Assembly (NCBI RefSeq): GCF_000346615.1
Contig: NZ_ANNU01000021.1
Span: forward strand, 1 to 64,000
Reading direction: 5' to 3'
DNA length: 64,000 bases
Origin: Nafulsella turpanensis ZLM-10
GTDB lineage: Bacteria > Bacteroidota > Bacteroidia > Cytophagales > Cyclobacteriaceae
The translations under genes and the position numbers were made by a program. Under the pieces are notes generated by a model. That model was not told the DNA's origin. It saw nothing but the letters and a program-made list of their open reading frames with translations, and made no database searches. Numbering within the stretch: the stretch's first letter is position 1; the number at the start of each line of letters is the position of its first letter. Shown one piece after another: positions 16,285-25,477 of this stretch.

Positions 16285-18867
16285 CTATTTAAAGTAAAGC
16301 AGGAAGCGGGTACCTACTTTTGGTTCGCTGTTAATTTCTATATAACCACCCATAGCTTCCATATGGGTTTTTATCAGATATAGGCCTATTCCCCTTCCAT
16401 CTGAATGATTGTGGAACCTCTTATAAAGCTTAAAAAGATTATCGCCAGCCTTACTTAAATCAATTCCCGAACCATTATCGGTAAAAGAGATAATGGTGCC
16501 TCTTGTTGTATGGGCCAGGCATGTAATATTAACCTTTAAAGGGCGGGAAGCCCACCGATACTTGATTGCATTTGAAAGCAAATTGTGGAATATACTATAC
16601 AGGTAGGCTTTATTACCCTGCACTTTTACCTGCTCATGAATACTTATATTCACCACTCCGCCACTTTTCTCTAAAGGTTCCTCCAGGTCATGCAGACTTT
16701 CGCGGCACAACTGTGCTAATGGAATCCATTCATTTTCGAAATTGTCCTTCCTATCCCGGATGGAAAGGATCGTATTCATATCTTTCAGAACATTATCCAG
16801 CTTGAAGACACTTTCCTTTAGATAGGCAAGGGAAGTGTCGAAAACCTCACTATCCTTGTCCACTTCTTTTAAAAGATTAACCAGCCCCATAGCATTAGCC
16901 AGCGGTGACCGGAGGTTATGTGACACCATATAGGTAAACTGCTGCAAATCTCTGTTCTGCAGAAAAAGGTCTCTGGTTAATTGCTGTTGGGCCTCCTCTG
17001 CCTGCTTTCGGTAAGTTATGTCGGTTTGAATGTTAATAAACCTCACTATTTTACCAAAATCATCAAACACAGGAGTTATATCAAGGAAAAGCCACACTTT
17101 CTCACCTGACTTTTTGTAGGTCAACATTTCTTCAGAAAAAGGCTTTCCCTGTATTCGCTTTTCATTTATCCTTTTAAGGGTTGCCAGGTCTGTTTCCTCT
17201 CCCTGTAAAAGCTCTTTAAGTTGCTTACCAATGGCCTCTGAAAGCGAATAACCGGTTATGTCTGTAAAGCCTTCATTTACCCATTCTGTTACTCCGTCTG
17301 CATCCAGAATCATTACCCCATTAGTCGTCTTACTAGCCACCAAAGAAAGCTTTTCGAGCTCCTGCTTGGAGTTAACTGTTTCAGTTACATCATCAAAGTA
17401 AACAGATAAGCCCTCTGTCGAAGGATATGCTTTTACCTGCAGCCATTTATCGACTCTCGCCAGAAAGGCCTCAAAATGAACGGATTTACCGGTTTCCACA
17501 GCTTTATGGTACTGCCTGTAAAACTCGCCCCCACTTTCTTCAGGAAAAATACTCCAGATATCTTTGCCGATACATGCTTCTTTACTCAGCAGGGTGAGCC
17601 TTTCAAATTCGCTGTTGACATAAGTAAGGTTCCAGTCTTTGTCGAGGGTAAAGAAAGCATCTGTAATACTTTCAAATATTGTACTAAGCTTTGATGCCTG
17701 CTGTTTAATTAAATCGCCGGAAGTTTTGACAGCTGTCACATCCCTTGCAATGGTATACACACCTACTACTTCCTGGTCCACCATCACCGGAATTTTGGTT
17801 ACATCCAAAACCTTTTTCCCGAGCCGGCTCAATATAACTTCCAGTTCAAAGTTAGGCTGTTCCCCTTTTAGCGCCTGTTGCAGGCTCTCCTGGCAAATCT
17901 GCTTTGCATCGACTGGTAAAAAATCAGAAAGGGGACGGCTTATAGCGTCCTCTCGTGGGGTACGAAAATAAAAGGAGGCAGTAGGATTGACGTCCAGGAT
18001 AATTCCTTCCCTGCTTTCAAAAACCACAATATCCGGATTGGCTTCAAACAGGGCTTTAAAGCGCTGCCTGCTTTCCTCCAGTCCCTGCCGGATAAGAATC
18101 CGGTCTGTTATGTCGCGGGAGCTGGTAACGAAAGCACCAATATTGGGGTTGGCCAACTGATTGTTAACCGAGGTTTCGAGCCACCTCCAGTTTCCACCGG
18201 CATCCCTGAACCTGAAATCAGATACCTTAACTTCACCTTCCGACACCAGTGCACTTGAGAGTGCTGTTTCTATTAATGGTATATCATCGGGATGAATAAA
18301 GTCAAGTGCACTCTTTCCTTCCAGATATTTTGGAGCATGCCCCAGAATTTTTAAGGTCGAGCCTCCACTGTATACAACATTTAGCTCTTTATCCAGCAAG
18401 GCCAGCATGTCTGCCCCATTTTCAACGAGGGAACTGTACAGCTCCTCCTGCTGACGAAGCTTTTTTCTTACCACTATATGCTCGGTGATGTCACGACCTA
18501 TATAAAAAAAGGCCTGCTCCTCTCCCGACCAGCCTCCTGACCATTGCAGGTATACTTCCCTGCCTGAACGATCCACATAACGATTCTCGAAATTAACGGA
18601 TTTACCCTCCCTGACACTTCGGCCCGCTTCCTGCATGGTCTTTTCCAGATCATCAGGATGAACAAAATCGTCCAGCTTTCGGCCTTCTAAATCATGGGTG
18701 CTATACCCCAGAATATTTTCACATGCCCCACTTACTTTTAAAAAGTAACCTTCTCTGTCGAACAGGCAGATCATATCCGGAGAGAAATGCATCATTCTCT
18801 CTAAGGAAATATTCTCCTGTTTATTCTTCAGGATTTCCTCACTCTGCTCGTCATAGCCCTTTTTCAT
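16285..18867 (-). CDS. Hybrid-free multi-PAS sensor histidine kinase
   Basis: An 860-residue soluble kinase with no obvious TM segment. Five PAS/PAC units are visible at about residues 23-135, 145-262, 270-385, 393-505 and 510-630, several with HPDD and GR/GK motifs. The HisKA segment YMVSHNLRSPLANAMG places the phospho-acceptor at H650. The HATPase domain follows (~745-860) with NLLSNAIKY, FTDNGSGID and GRGIGLYLIK. There is no receiver domain, so the cognate regulator is elsewhere. The ATG at 18867 overlaps the stop of a tiny upstream ORF as ATGA, suggesting translational coupling. The GAF protein is downstream. Confidence 0.92.
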   Translation of the reverse strand: MKKGYDEQSEEILKNKQENISLERMMHFSPDMICLFDREGYFLKVSGACENILGYSTHDLEGRKLDDFVHPDDLEKTMQEAGRSVREGKSVNFENRYVDRSGREVYLQWSGGWSGEEQAFFYIGRDITEHIVVRKKLRQQEELYSSLVENGADMLALLDKELNVVYSGGSTLKILGHAPKYLEGKSALDFIHPDDIPLIETALSSALVSEGEVKVSDFRFRDAGGNWRWLETSVNNQLANPNIGAFVTSSRDITDRILIRQGLEESRQRFKALFEANPDIVVFESREGIILDVNPTASFYFRTPREDAISRPLSDFLPVDAKQICQESLQQALKGEQPNFELEVILSRLGKKVLDVTKIPVMVDQEVVGVYTIARDVTAVKTSGDLIKQQASKLSTIFESITDAFFTLDKDWNLTYVNSEFERLTLLSKEACIGKDIWSIFPEESGGEFYRQYHKAVETGKSVHFEAFLARVDKWLQVKAYPSTEGLSVYFDDVTETVNSKQELEKLSLVASKTTNGVMILDADGVTEWVNEGFTDITGYSLSEAIGKQLKELLQGEETDLATLKRINEKRIQGKPFSEEMLTYKKSGEKVWLFLDITPVFDDFGKIVRFINIQTDITYRKQAEEAQQQLTRDLFLQNRDLQQFTYMVSHNLRSPLANAMGLVNLLKEVDKDSEVFDTSLAYLKESVFKLDNVLKDMNTILSIRDRKDNFENEWIPLAQLCRESLHDLEEPLEKSGGVVNISIHEQVKVQGNKAYLYSIFHNLLSNAIKYRWASRPLKVNITCLAHTTRGTIISFTDNGSGIDLSKAGDNLFKLYKRFHNHSDGRGIGLYLIKTHMEAMGGYIEINSEPKVGTRFLLYFK

Positions 18868-19109
18868 TCCTCTTTTTGTAAAAATAATATTATGATCAGC
18901 CCTTTCCGGTGCTGTCTGGGAATTAACAGAAAATAACAGAAAATAATTACCTGCTCCTCCAATATAAATAAATTATTAAACAGAAAAGCAAGATTGGTAT
19001 CAGCTAAGCCTTGTCTCATGGCTGTCTGAAATTTTATAATCTCCAGATCGCGCTTATTCAGCGGTCGGGAAATACAGTCCCGGATCTCTTCCGGAAACTG
19101 CTGGTTCAT
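18864..19109 (-). CDS. Possible small protein upstream of the PAS kinase
   Basis: A possible 81-residue protein starting MNQQFPEEIRDCISRPLNKR. No family is recognised. The first ~50 residues look like a normal helical protein; the last ~30 are hydrophobic and lysine-poor and look less convincing. Its stop overlaps the kinase start as ATGA, and its ATG overlaps the stop of a 29-residue ORF as TGATG. Such a chain is suggestive of coupled translation but can arise by chance. Confidence 0.3.
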   Translation of the reverse strand: MNQQFPEEIRDCISRPLNKRDLEIIKFQTAMRQGLADTNLAFLFNNLFILEEQVIIFCYFLLIPRQHRKGLIIILFLQKEE

Positions 19110-19198
19110 CACCCTCTATAAATCAGGCTTTCTTTCAGGAGTTCATTGGTTTTGTATTTAGTATCAGGATATTTAAGGCGGTTAACAAGTCTCTTCAT
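19109..19198 (-). CDS. Possible 29-residue leader peptide
   Basis: ATG at 19198, stop TGA at 19111-19109, encoding a basic 29-mer beginning MKRLVNRLKYPDTKYK. The stop overlaps the next ATG as TGATG. Too short to assign; reported because it completes an overlapping chain that ends at the histidine kinase. Confidence 0.25.
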   Translation of the reverse strand: MKRLVNRLKYPDTKYKTNELLKESLIYRG

Positions 19199-19354
19199 AA
19201 GCAAAATAATTTAATTATTTGAAGATGCATGGTTTTAGCTATCAGCCCACCGATATACAGATGCAAAGGAATGGGTAAGATATTTTTCCGCATGATTCTG
19301 GCCTCCAGTTAATATATTCGGGCCGAACCTTTTTCAGAATTACCATATACAGTA

Positions 19355-19371
19355 CCTTAGAATCTCTAAGG
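19355..19371 (+). promoter_or_regulatory. Palindrome before the DUF983 gene
   Basis: CCTTAGA-ATC-TCTAAGG, a perfect 7-bp inverted repeat with a 3-base centre, 14 bases before the ATG at 19386. Position suits an operator or a start-site hairpin. No regulator is adjacent. Confidence 0.35.
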
Positions 19372-19385
19372 ACTACAGGTGAATT

Positions 19386-19781
19386 ATGGACTGGAAAAAA
19401 AGCAAACTGTATAGTATATCGACTTTAAAATGCCCGAGATGCCACGAAGGAAATATGTTTCCACCCGGCACTCTCTATAGCCCGTCGCAATTTGCTAAAA
19501 TGTACCCTAGCTGCCAGTGCTGTGGGCAAAACTTTGACCCTGAGCCGGGTTACTACTTTGGTGCCATGTTCATCAGCTATGCCATTAGTACCGCGTTATT
19601 TGTGGCTGCATGGATTGCCTTAAGCTTTCTGCTCGAAGAGGTTACGCTCCTGCTAATTACCGCAGTAATTATTTTGATTGTTCTGGGGCTGCTGCCAATC
19701 AACTTTCGATTGTCGAGGGTTTTATGGATCCATATCTTTATCGATTATGAAGGCCCATGCAACCGAATTCAAAAAAAATAA
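19386..19781 (+). CDS. DUF983 membrane protein
   Basis: A 131-residue protein. The N-terminus holds a zinc-ribbon-like pair CPRCHEG and CQCCGQ, followed by the family hallmark FDPEPGYYFGAMFISYA. Two hydrophobic helices follow (ISTALFVAAWIALSFLL and VTLLLITAVIILIVLGLL), then an amphipathic C-terminal segment. The function of DUF983 is unknown; it is common in Bacteroidota and alphaproteobacteria. The gene is monocistronic. Confidence 0.85.
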   Translation: MDWKKSKLYSISTLKCPRCHEGNMFPPGTLYSPSQFAKMYPSCQCCGQNFDPEPGYYFGAMFISYAISTALFVAAWIALSFLLEEVTLLLITAVIILIVLGLLPINFRLSRVLWIHIFIDYEGPCNRIQKK

Positions 19782-20058
19782 ACTCCTCCCAGCACTCTTT
19801 AGCTTAGCTTTTTACCAAACTCCAGCCTGAACAAAAACCTCCTCACTTCTTACCCACACCGTGGATCATCTTACCTTTTATTTTTTCCAGATAAATACCT
19901 GATAATTAAAAATAAGAACTGAAACATTTTCAGCTAAACCAAGATTTATCATATATCAGGAGTCAGTTTGATGCCTCCACTTTTTGAAAGTTGAAAGCGG
20001 GGGATACCAAAATACTGTCTCCCGTGTTAAATTTATTTTTTACTTTTTTCTAAATGTC

Positions 20059-20721
20059 ATGTTTACATACATTAAGGCGAGAATACCCTTCCTGACGGGT
20101 TTAAATCTTAGCCGTAGCATCTCCCTCTCCCGGATGCAACAAAGAAAGGAAAGCACCTCTTCCTTAAAAGACTTTTTAAATATCAGGATTCATAAAGGCG
20201 TAAAAGGAAGAATAGGCAAGAATGTTTCGATTAAAGGGGAGGGCCAGCTGGCGGTTGGAATTCGCCACCGAACGGATGTTTACAACCCTTCCCTTTTTAC
20301 CTTGTCCGACAACTCTGAACTTATTATTAACGGCAGGTTCAAGATTTTCACCGGCTGCAGGGTGGAGGTAAGTCCGCATGCAAGGCTGGAGCTAGGCAGC
20401 GGCAGCATGAATAACAGTTGCCAGATTGCCTGTTTCAAAGGCATTAAAATTGGCCATGGAGTAGCTATTGGAGAAGGAGTACGTATTTGGGATACCGATG
20501 GACATACCATCCTGAACACGAACCATGAAATGAGCAAGCCCATTGAAATAGGAAACCATGTATGGATAGGCATTAATTCAACTATCCTGAAAGGGGTGAA
20601 AATCGGGGATGGTGCTGTAATAGCAGCCGGCTCCGTGGTTAATAAAGATGTGCCACCCGGTACGCTCGTTGGTGGCGTTCCTGCCAAAGTAATAAAGGAA
20701 AAAATAGAATGGGAATATTAG
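20059..20721 (+). CDS. Left-handed beta-helix acyltransferase (WbbJ/Maa type)
   Basis: About 220 residues. After an N-terminal helical part, hexapeptide repeats run through [21 protein letters not shown] to the C-terminal [22 protein letters not shown] and [20 protein letters not shown], ending in [12 protein letters not shown], the standard mark of sugar O-acetyltransferases. The probable catalytic His is in WDTDGHTI. It likely acetylates a surface polysaccharide or its precursor, which fits the convergent flippase gene next to it. The ATG at 20059 ([10 protein letters not shown]) is favoured over 19984, as upstream residues look non-coding. Confidence 0.85.
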   Translation: MFTYIKARIPFLTGLNLSRSISLSRMQQRKESTSSLKDFLNIRIHKGVKGRIGKNVSIKGEGQLAVGIRHRTDVYNPSLFTLSDNSELIINGRFKIFTGCRVEVSPHARLELGSGSMNNSCQIACFKGIKIGHGVAIGEGVRIWDTDGHTILNTNHEMSKPIEIGNHVWIGINSTILKGVKIGDGAVIAAGSVVNKDVPPGTLVGGVPAKVIKEKIEWEY

Positions 20722-20786
20722 AAGAAAAGCAGCGGGCCTTCATGTAAGATAAAAACCTGCAGCTCCACCTTTTCTTCCTGCTTTAT

Positions 20787-22286
20787 TTATTTCTTTTTCT
20801 TTGTTAACTCACTCGAAATATAGTTCTTCATCGACCCAAAATCTGCAACAGACAGCAGCTCCTGCCAGTCTTTTCTACTCATCCACCCTATCAGGGTAAA
20901 AAAGGCATAGATGCAAATCAGGAAAATACTTACAAAAACAGCCTGCAGGTACCATTGATCATCAAATAGCCACTCATACACGAGGAAGAAAGCCGCAAAG
21001 AAAAGCAGCCCGAAAAGGGCATATTTGGCCGCACTTATATGACTAAGGATTGGGCAGCTACGGAGTGCATAAAAGCGGAATATAACTCCTAAAAAAAGCA
21101 TACTCAGCAATAAAGCAACTGCTACCCCTGCAGCTTCCAGGTCAAAAAACCAAGGTCCGACAAAGACAAAAATCAGCCCCACAAACAGCACCAGGTTGGC
21201 GGTACTCAGTATAGCAGAGAGCTTAAACTTGCCGTCTCCCTCCACCACACTTTCAAAAGGCATGTTAACAATAGAAATGAACATCGCCCCCGTTACCAGC
21301 TGCATTACCAACACCGACTCAAGGTATTCCGCGCCCAGGAGTAAGAAGATGATTTCTTTCGAAAAAATTATAAGCAGCAGGATGGCTGGCATAATAAAAA
21401 GAAAGCTGAAACGCTCAAAACGCTCTATTTTATCCTTTATGTATTGCTGATTATTTTCTGCAATTGCCTTTGAAAAGAGCGGGAAAAACAATTTTCGCAC
21501 GCTCTTCCCTACCAGCAAAATAAAGCCTCCAATTTTAAAACCTGCGGTATAATATCCTACACTTTCAGAACCGGCCAGGTACTGAAGCAGTACCTTATCT
21601 ACCTGATTTATCATGCTGGTAGACATCCCTATAAAAATGACCGGCAATGAAATACTGATGTATTCACGGGCCAGTTTTTTATCGAAAGAACCGTAGTTGT
21701 AGCCACGAAACAAATAAATATAAAGAGGAATAACGAGCAGATAGGAAGCCAGGGAGGCAGAGGCCAGGGCAATGGCTCCATACCCTAAAAGGACGATTAC
21801 TATTCGCAAAGGCTGCAGGATAAAGCCCTGGGTGAGGTTAGGAAGCTCAATCTTTGCCTGTTCGGTATGGGCAGCAAAGGTCGACTTTGGAATAAAAAGA
21901 AGCTGGCTTACCGTAACAGCTGCCAGAGAAATGAAAATTACAATTTCATGAACCCGGCTTTCAAAAGGCTCGTTAAGAAGGTACTTCTGCACCATAAACA
22001 TGGTAATAACGGAGAGAACAAAAAGAGTCGTTGTAGCCAGCTTTAATATTGTAAAGGTGGTAATACATTTTGCCTCATCTCTCCCCTGCGAAATAAGCCG
22101 TATATGTGCCGTGGCCAGGCCAAGATCGGCAATAAAAGCTATTAAAGAGACGAAGGCAGTACCAAAGGCCACTGTACCTAAAACGGTTGGACCCGCTACC
22201 CTGGCCACAACCAGGCTGGCCACTACCTGCAACACCTGAAAAATAATACCTGATGAGTAGCTTAAAATTAACTTCTGCTTTAACAT
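20787..22286 (-). CDS. Polysaccharide biosynthesis flippase (Wzx/MOP superfamily)
   Basis: A 499-residue inner-membrane protein with about 12-14 TM helices spread over the whole length. The N-terminus (SGIIFQVLQVVASLVVARV) and the segment LREYIS-type loop followed by SLPVIFIGMSTSMINQVDKVLL resemble lipid-linked oligosaccharide flippases that move undecaprenyl-linked units to the periplasm. With the neighbouring acyltransferase it suggests a small surface-polysaccharide module, but no glycosyltransferases are present here. Confidence 0.85.
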   Translation of the reverse strand: MLKQKLILSYSSGIIFQVLQVVASLVVARVAGPTVLGTVAFGTAFVSLIAFIADLGLATAHIRLISQGRDEAKCITTFTILKLATTTLFVLSVITMFMVQKYLLNEPFESRVHEIVIFISLAAVTVSQLLFIPKSTFAAHTEQAKIELPNLTQGFILQPLRIVIVLLGYGAIALASASLASYLLVIPLYIYLFRGYNYGSFDKKLAREYISISLPVIFIGMSTSMINQVDKVLLQYLAGSESVGYYTAGFKIGGFILLVGKSVRKLFFPLFSKAIAENNQQYIKDKIERFERFSFLFIMPAILLLIIFSKEIIFLLLGAEYLESVLVMQLVTGAMFISIVNMPFESVVEGDGKFKLSAILSTANLVLFVGLIFVFVGPWFFDLEAAGVAVALLLSMLFLGVIFRFYALRSCPILSHISAAKYALFGLLFFAAFFLVYEWLFDDQWYLQAVFVSIFLICIYAFFTLIGWMSRKDWQELLSVADFGSMKNYISSELTKKKK

Positions 22287-22743
22287 GTAAAGTCTTCCTG
22301 TAGATTAAATGATGAAAAAAATTCCGTAAAATCCTCTTCCGCCATCATTGAAGAGCGATTAATTTCACCTGTCAGAACCACAACTGATATAGGGGAGGGC
22401 CGGATTTCTCACCTTTACTAAACGTCCTTTTTGCTGAAGAGTTTAAAAAAGAGGCCGGCTACCGACGAATTATTTTTGGTTTCACATGCGGCGGTTCTTC
22501 TGAACGGTTGAGATATATGCCCTAACAGATGCAGACGGCTTTTATCCAGCTTAGGTATTAAGCAGTCCGAAGCCTGTTAATTAGGTTCTATACCTAAAAG
22601 AGGTACCTGCAAAAAAGAAGTCTTTGACCAGTGGAAACCTTACAAAAAGGAAAACCTGCTACAGGCCTGCAGTTAGCGAAAAAAAAGGGCCTGGTGCTCC
22701 CTGCCGCAGTTTTCTGGCAAACCGAACCACCGGCTTCTATTGT
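22287..22743. other. Intergenic region, no gene seen
   Basis: 457 bases with no ORF of convincing coding character on either strand. It holds one inverted repeat, TTAGGTAT (about 22552) with ATACCTAA (about 22590), enclosing ~30 bases. It presumably includes the promoter of the flippase gene and the 3' end of the 22744 transcript. Confidence 0.4.
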
Positions 22744-23088
22744 TTAAATACTGCTCATTTTTGAAGCAGAATACAGGCGGCGGGTAGCCACTTTCTGCAT
22801 TTCCCGCTCAAGCACTAAATCCGTCAGTTTACTTACAATGGCAGGCCCCGTAGATAAGGCCAGTGCCTCTTTAAATGCATCTTCGCTCACGTCCATCCGG
22901 TACATGGCCTGCAGTAAGCGCTCGAACTGGTGGTCGAGCAGAAAATTAATTTGCTGTTGAAGGAGCGCCCGCAGCTCCTCTACTCCTGCTAAACCGGCTG
23001 CTGGCGCTATGGCCAAAGGTTCGCCCTTCTGTACCTGCAGGTGCTTTTGCAGAAGCACTACCGCTTCCAAATGGTCATCGGATTTCAT
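22744..23088 (-). CDS. Conserved hypothetical protein
   Basis: A 114-residue protein with no signal peptide or TM helix. The middle part, LLQQQINFLLDHQFERLLQAMYRMDVSED by eye (helical, with a LLQAMYR/ID core), resembles small helical proteins often seen in Cytophagales next to house-keeping genes; I recognise no function. It lies 21 bases behind the 23110 gene on the same strand, so the two are probably co-transcribed. Confidence 0.65.
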   Translation of the reverse strand: MKSDDHLEAVVLLQKHLQVQKGEPLAIAPAAGLAGVEELRALLQQQINFLLDHQFERLLQAMYRMDVSEDAFKEALALSTGPAIVSKLTDLVLEREMQKVATRRLYSASKMSSI

Positions 23089-23109
23089 GAGACTTTTTAT
23101 TCAGTTAAT

Positions 23110-23325
23110 TCAGATAATATCTCCGTATTGGTTAATCTCATCGAGATCATAGTCCTTTCCCTTACCATAGCGCACTAACTCCTGCAACTCGTATTTTTCC
23201 ATGGTAGTAGAATCCTGCACCACAAAGTTCTGGTCGTGCAGGCGACCTACCACTGTAAATTCACGAACTTCATCATAGTTCCGCAGGCGGTATCGATGCC
23301 CAACCCTCAATGCATTAAACGACAT
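23110..23325 (-). CDS. Conserved small protein, function unknown
   Basis: About 71 residues, beta-rich, beginning MSFNALRVGHRYRLRNYDEV and ending with a KGKDYDLDEINQYG segment. It looks like a small SH3-like barrel conserved in Cytophagales; no function is known to me. An in-frame ATG lies 6 bases upstream of the chosen one. A candidate -7 box (TAGCTTTG) stands ~50 bases upstream, and the gene probably leads a two-gene transcript with the 22744 gene. Confidence 0.65.
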   Translation of the reverse strand: MSFNALRVGHRYRLRNYDEVREFTVVGRLHDQNFVVQDSTTMEKYELQELVRYGKGKDYDLDEINQYGDII

Positions 23326-23375
23326 TGCCATAGTATCCTGTTTAACCTTTCCGCGTTCCTTCCTTTTTCAGGCCA

Positions 23376-23383
23376 CAAAGCTA
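23376..23383 (-). promoter_or_regulatory. Candidate -7 box for the two small conserved genes
   Basis: On the minus strand TAGCTTTG fits TAnnTTTG and would start transcription about 45 bases before the 23325 ATG. A good -33 box at 19-20 bases is not visible. Confidence 0.35.
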
Positions 23384-23439
23384 CAATAAAAAGGATTCAA
23401 TCTTACGGAAATATTCTATGCTTGTTACAGCCTGCTACC

Positions 23440-24780
23440 TTATTCCTTCAGTAGTCGATATTGATGCCGGCATTCTGATGATCTCACTTCCAGCACATAC
23501 AAGCCTGCCTTCAACTGCTGTAATGCTCTTGTATCCAGCTTCCATACCACGGTATCAGTGGCAGCCATTTGCCGCTCCTCCTGTAGTATTAGCCCTCCCC
23601 TGCTGTCGTACAGGCGGAAGTATATTTTCTCTTCCTTTAGCGCTCTCCACAGTATGAATAGCTTATCCCGAAATGGGTTAGGGTGCACCTTTACATGCTG
23701 CAGGGCGGAAGGTGGTACTTCAATACTTACCACCGGACTATATTCCGATGCACCATCATAATCAACCTGCAGTAACCGGTAATATAAAACAGGGGAAAAA
23801 AGCCGCTCTGGATGCTCATCTTTAAACTGATAAGCTTGCTCCTCCTGGCTTGTACCGGCTGCCTTTTTACTGCCAATCCGGCTAAAATGGATTCCATCGG
23901 CAGAGCGCTCCACCACAAAGTGGCTGCTATTCATTTCAGTAGCCGTTCTCCATTGAAGTTCAACATCTTTCCCCTGCCAATGAGCACTAAAACTAAGCCA
24001 CTCTACTGGCAGCGGGTCGATATTTATATCGTTTGTAATCAATAAATTATCGAGTTGGGCTAAAGCGACAAGGCTGTTGCCCCACAATAAAAATTTAACT
24101 GTATTGATGGCTGAACTGCTTCCCTTGTGAGCTGGTGATACTAATAGTGGCAAGTCATCTATCCATACCATCACAAATCCATCGGAGAGCACACTTGTTC
24201 TGTCATCCGGCCCCACATACACAATATCACTCCCGCTATTATTGAGGAAAATAGAAATACGGTGCTCGCCGCTAAAAGCAGGCGTCCTCCCTAACTCCCC
24301 TTTTTCTGTTTCATTACTCAGGTAAAAGCTTTTGGTTTCGGTAACGTAAATGTTCAGATGTGCCCAGCGCTCCTTGTTTACCGGGTAATGGCTAAAATGG
24401 GCTAAAGTATCCCCAACAAAGATACCGGCAAATTTTCCTGCGGCACTGCTGCTATCCACCTTAAAATCAAAGCTAATTCTCAGAAAAGACTCCTCATTTA
24501 TTCCTGTACTTCGTTCAAAATACCGGCGCTGATTATTGCTACTTTTGTTCATCAGCAAATATTGGTCTCCATTGCCTGAGATAAAAAAAGGCAATGTTCC
24601 ATTACTATACTGGTGTTCAGTTATTATGTCTACCTGTCCAATTGTCGGAGGCGTGCCCTCAAACTGACTTAAGGCCGATAAGGTATCGAAAGACTGCACC
24701 AACACCTGCGCATGGCCGTTTTCAGCACAAATAAGAAGTATCGCTAACAGAGAAAGAAGTGTAACTCCTTTGGTTTTCAT
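23440..24780 (-). CDS. Secreted protein with T9SS C-terminal sorting domain
   Basis: A 446-residue exported protein with a signal peptide ending GHAQ. Residues ~25-240 resemble a lectin/LamG-like jelly roll (FDFKVDSSSAAGKFAGIFVGD). A fibronectin-like segment PLPVEWLSFSAHWQGKDVEL follows; this is a hallmark preceding T9SS sorting domains. The last ~80 residues, starting VHPNPFRDKLFILW and ending LKAGLYVLEV...YRLLKE, form a type A sorting domain, so the protein should cross the outer membrane by type IX secretion and be attached to the surface or released. Fits with PorU2/PorV2 encoded 14 kb away. Confidence 0.88.
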   Translation of the reverse strand: MKTKGVTLLSLLAILLICAENGHAQVLVQSFDTLSALSQFEGTPPTIGQVDIITEHQYSNGTLPFFISGNGDQYLLMNKSSNNQRRYFERSTGINEESFLRISFDFKVDSSSAAGKFAGIFVGDTLAHFSHYPVNKERWAHLNIYVTETKSFYLSNETEKGELGRTPAFSGEHRISIFLNNSGSDIVYVGPDDRTSVLSDGFVMVWIDDLPLLVSPAHKGSSSAINTVKFLLWGNSLVALAQLDNLLITNDINIDPLPVEWLSFSAHWQGKDVELQWRTATEMNSSHFVVERSADGIHFSRIGSKKAAGTSQEEQAYQFKDEHPERLFSPVLYYRLLQVDYDGASEYSPVVSIEVPPSALQHVKVHPNPFRDKLFILWRALKEEKIYFRLYDSRGGLILQEERQMAATDTVVWKLDTRALQQLKAGLYVLEVRSSECRHQYRLLKE

Positions 24781-24914
24781 AGCTGAAGGTTAAAAAATGG
24801 ATGCATCCTGCGGATACACGAACCTACCTAATACTGATACCCACAACAGCTATGAAATGTTATGAAAAGAATATGTTTTTTTATTCATATTTATGAGAAT
24901 GAAATGCTGTTGTC

Positions 24915-24952
24915 AAAAAAAGAAGCCCATGGTCTTTACGGCCATGAGCTTC
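24915..24952 (-). terminator. Intrinsic terminator of the 24982 gene
   Basis: On the minus strand GAAGCTCATGG pairs with CCATGGGCTTC (24922-24952, 11 bp with one G-U) and is followed by a run of seven T. It ends the minus-strand transcript that begins upstream of 24982. Confidence 0.85.
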
Positions 24953-24981
24953 TCATATATTTTCTTTGCTGCTTTTTCCGA

Positions 24982-25347
24982 CTAGAGAAACTTATTATAG
25001 TTTTCCTCATCTAACCAAAATTCCCTACACCTGCCAATCTGCTCATCCAGAAAGCTATCGCTTCTTTTGAGGTCTTTCCACTCGCCGTAGCCCAGCTTTT
25101 CGCAGAGCTTAAAAAAATTATCGCCCTGCCCTTTTGGTTTAATTTTAACCAGGGAACTTAGGAGCGGCCGGCCCTCCTCATGCTCTTCGGTGGAAATTTC
25201 ATTTAGAATTTCTCCCAGCATATTCTTTTCATGTGGGATGTCGAGATTCAGGCCCAGGTTCATCTGCTGGATAAGACTGGGATAGGAAATTGGTGAATCT
25301 TCAAGACGAACAATTTGAATTAACTTTTTTCTGATTCTGTCATTCAT
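24982..25347 (-). CDS. Small conserved protein with GRPLLSSLV motif
   Basis: A 121-residue cytoplasmic protein. The sequence has a winged-helix-like first half (RKKLIQIVRLEDSPISYPSL, LGEILNEISTEEHEE) and the conserved EGRPLLSSLVKIK then NFFKLCEKLGY. I have a recollection of many free-standing bacterial proteins with the pattern GRPMLSAVVV...GFFELA, for which I know no firm function. It is 130 bases behind the protease gene of the 8-gene block and just before a terminator, so it could be the last gene of that block or separate. Confidence 0.6.
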   Translation of the reverse strand: MNDRIRKKLIQIVRLEDSPISYPSLIQQMNLGLNLDIPHEKNMLGEILNEISTEEHEEGRPLLSSLVKIKPKGQGDNFFKLCEKLGYGEWKDLKRSDSFLDEQIGRCREFWLDEENYNKFL

Positions 25348-25477
25348 GTTTTTGCAGGCAGTTTAAACAACAAACAGCAGGGTTTTCCGTACACTGTTCA
25401 TTTATATAACCTCCTGAAAGCCCAAAAAGTTTAACAAAACCTTATTGAGAGCGAATGACAGGCTATTTTCGAAAAAG

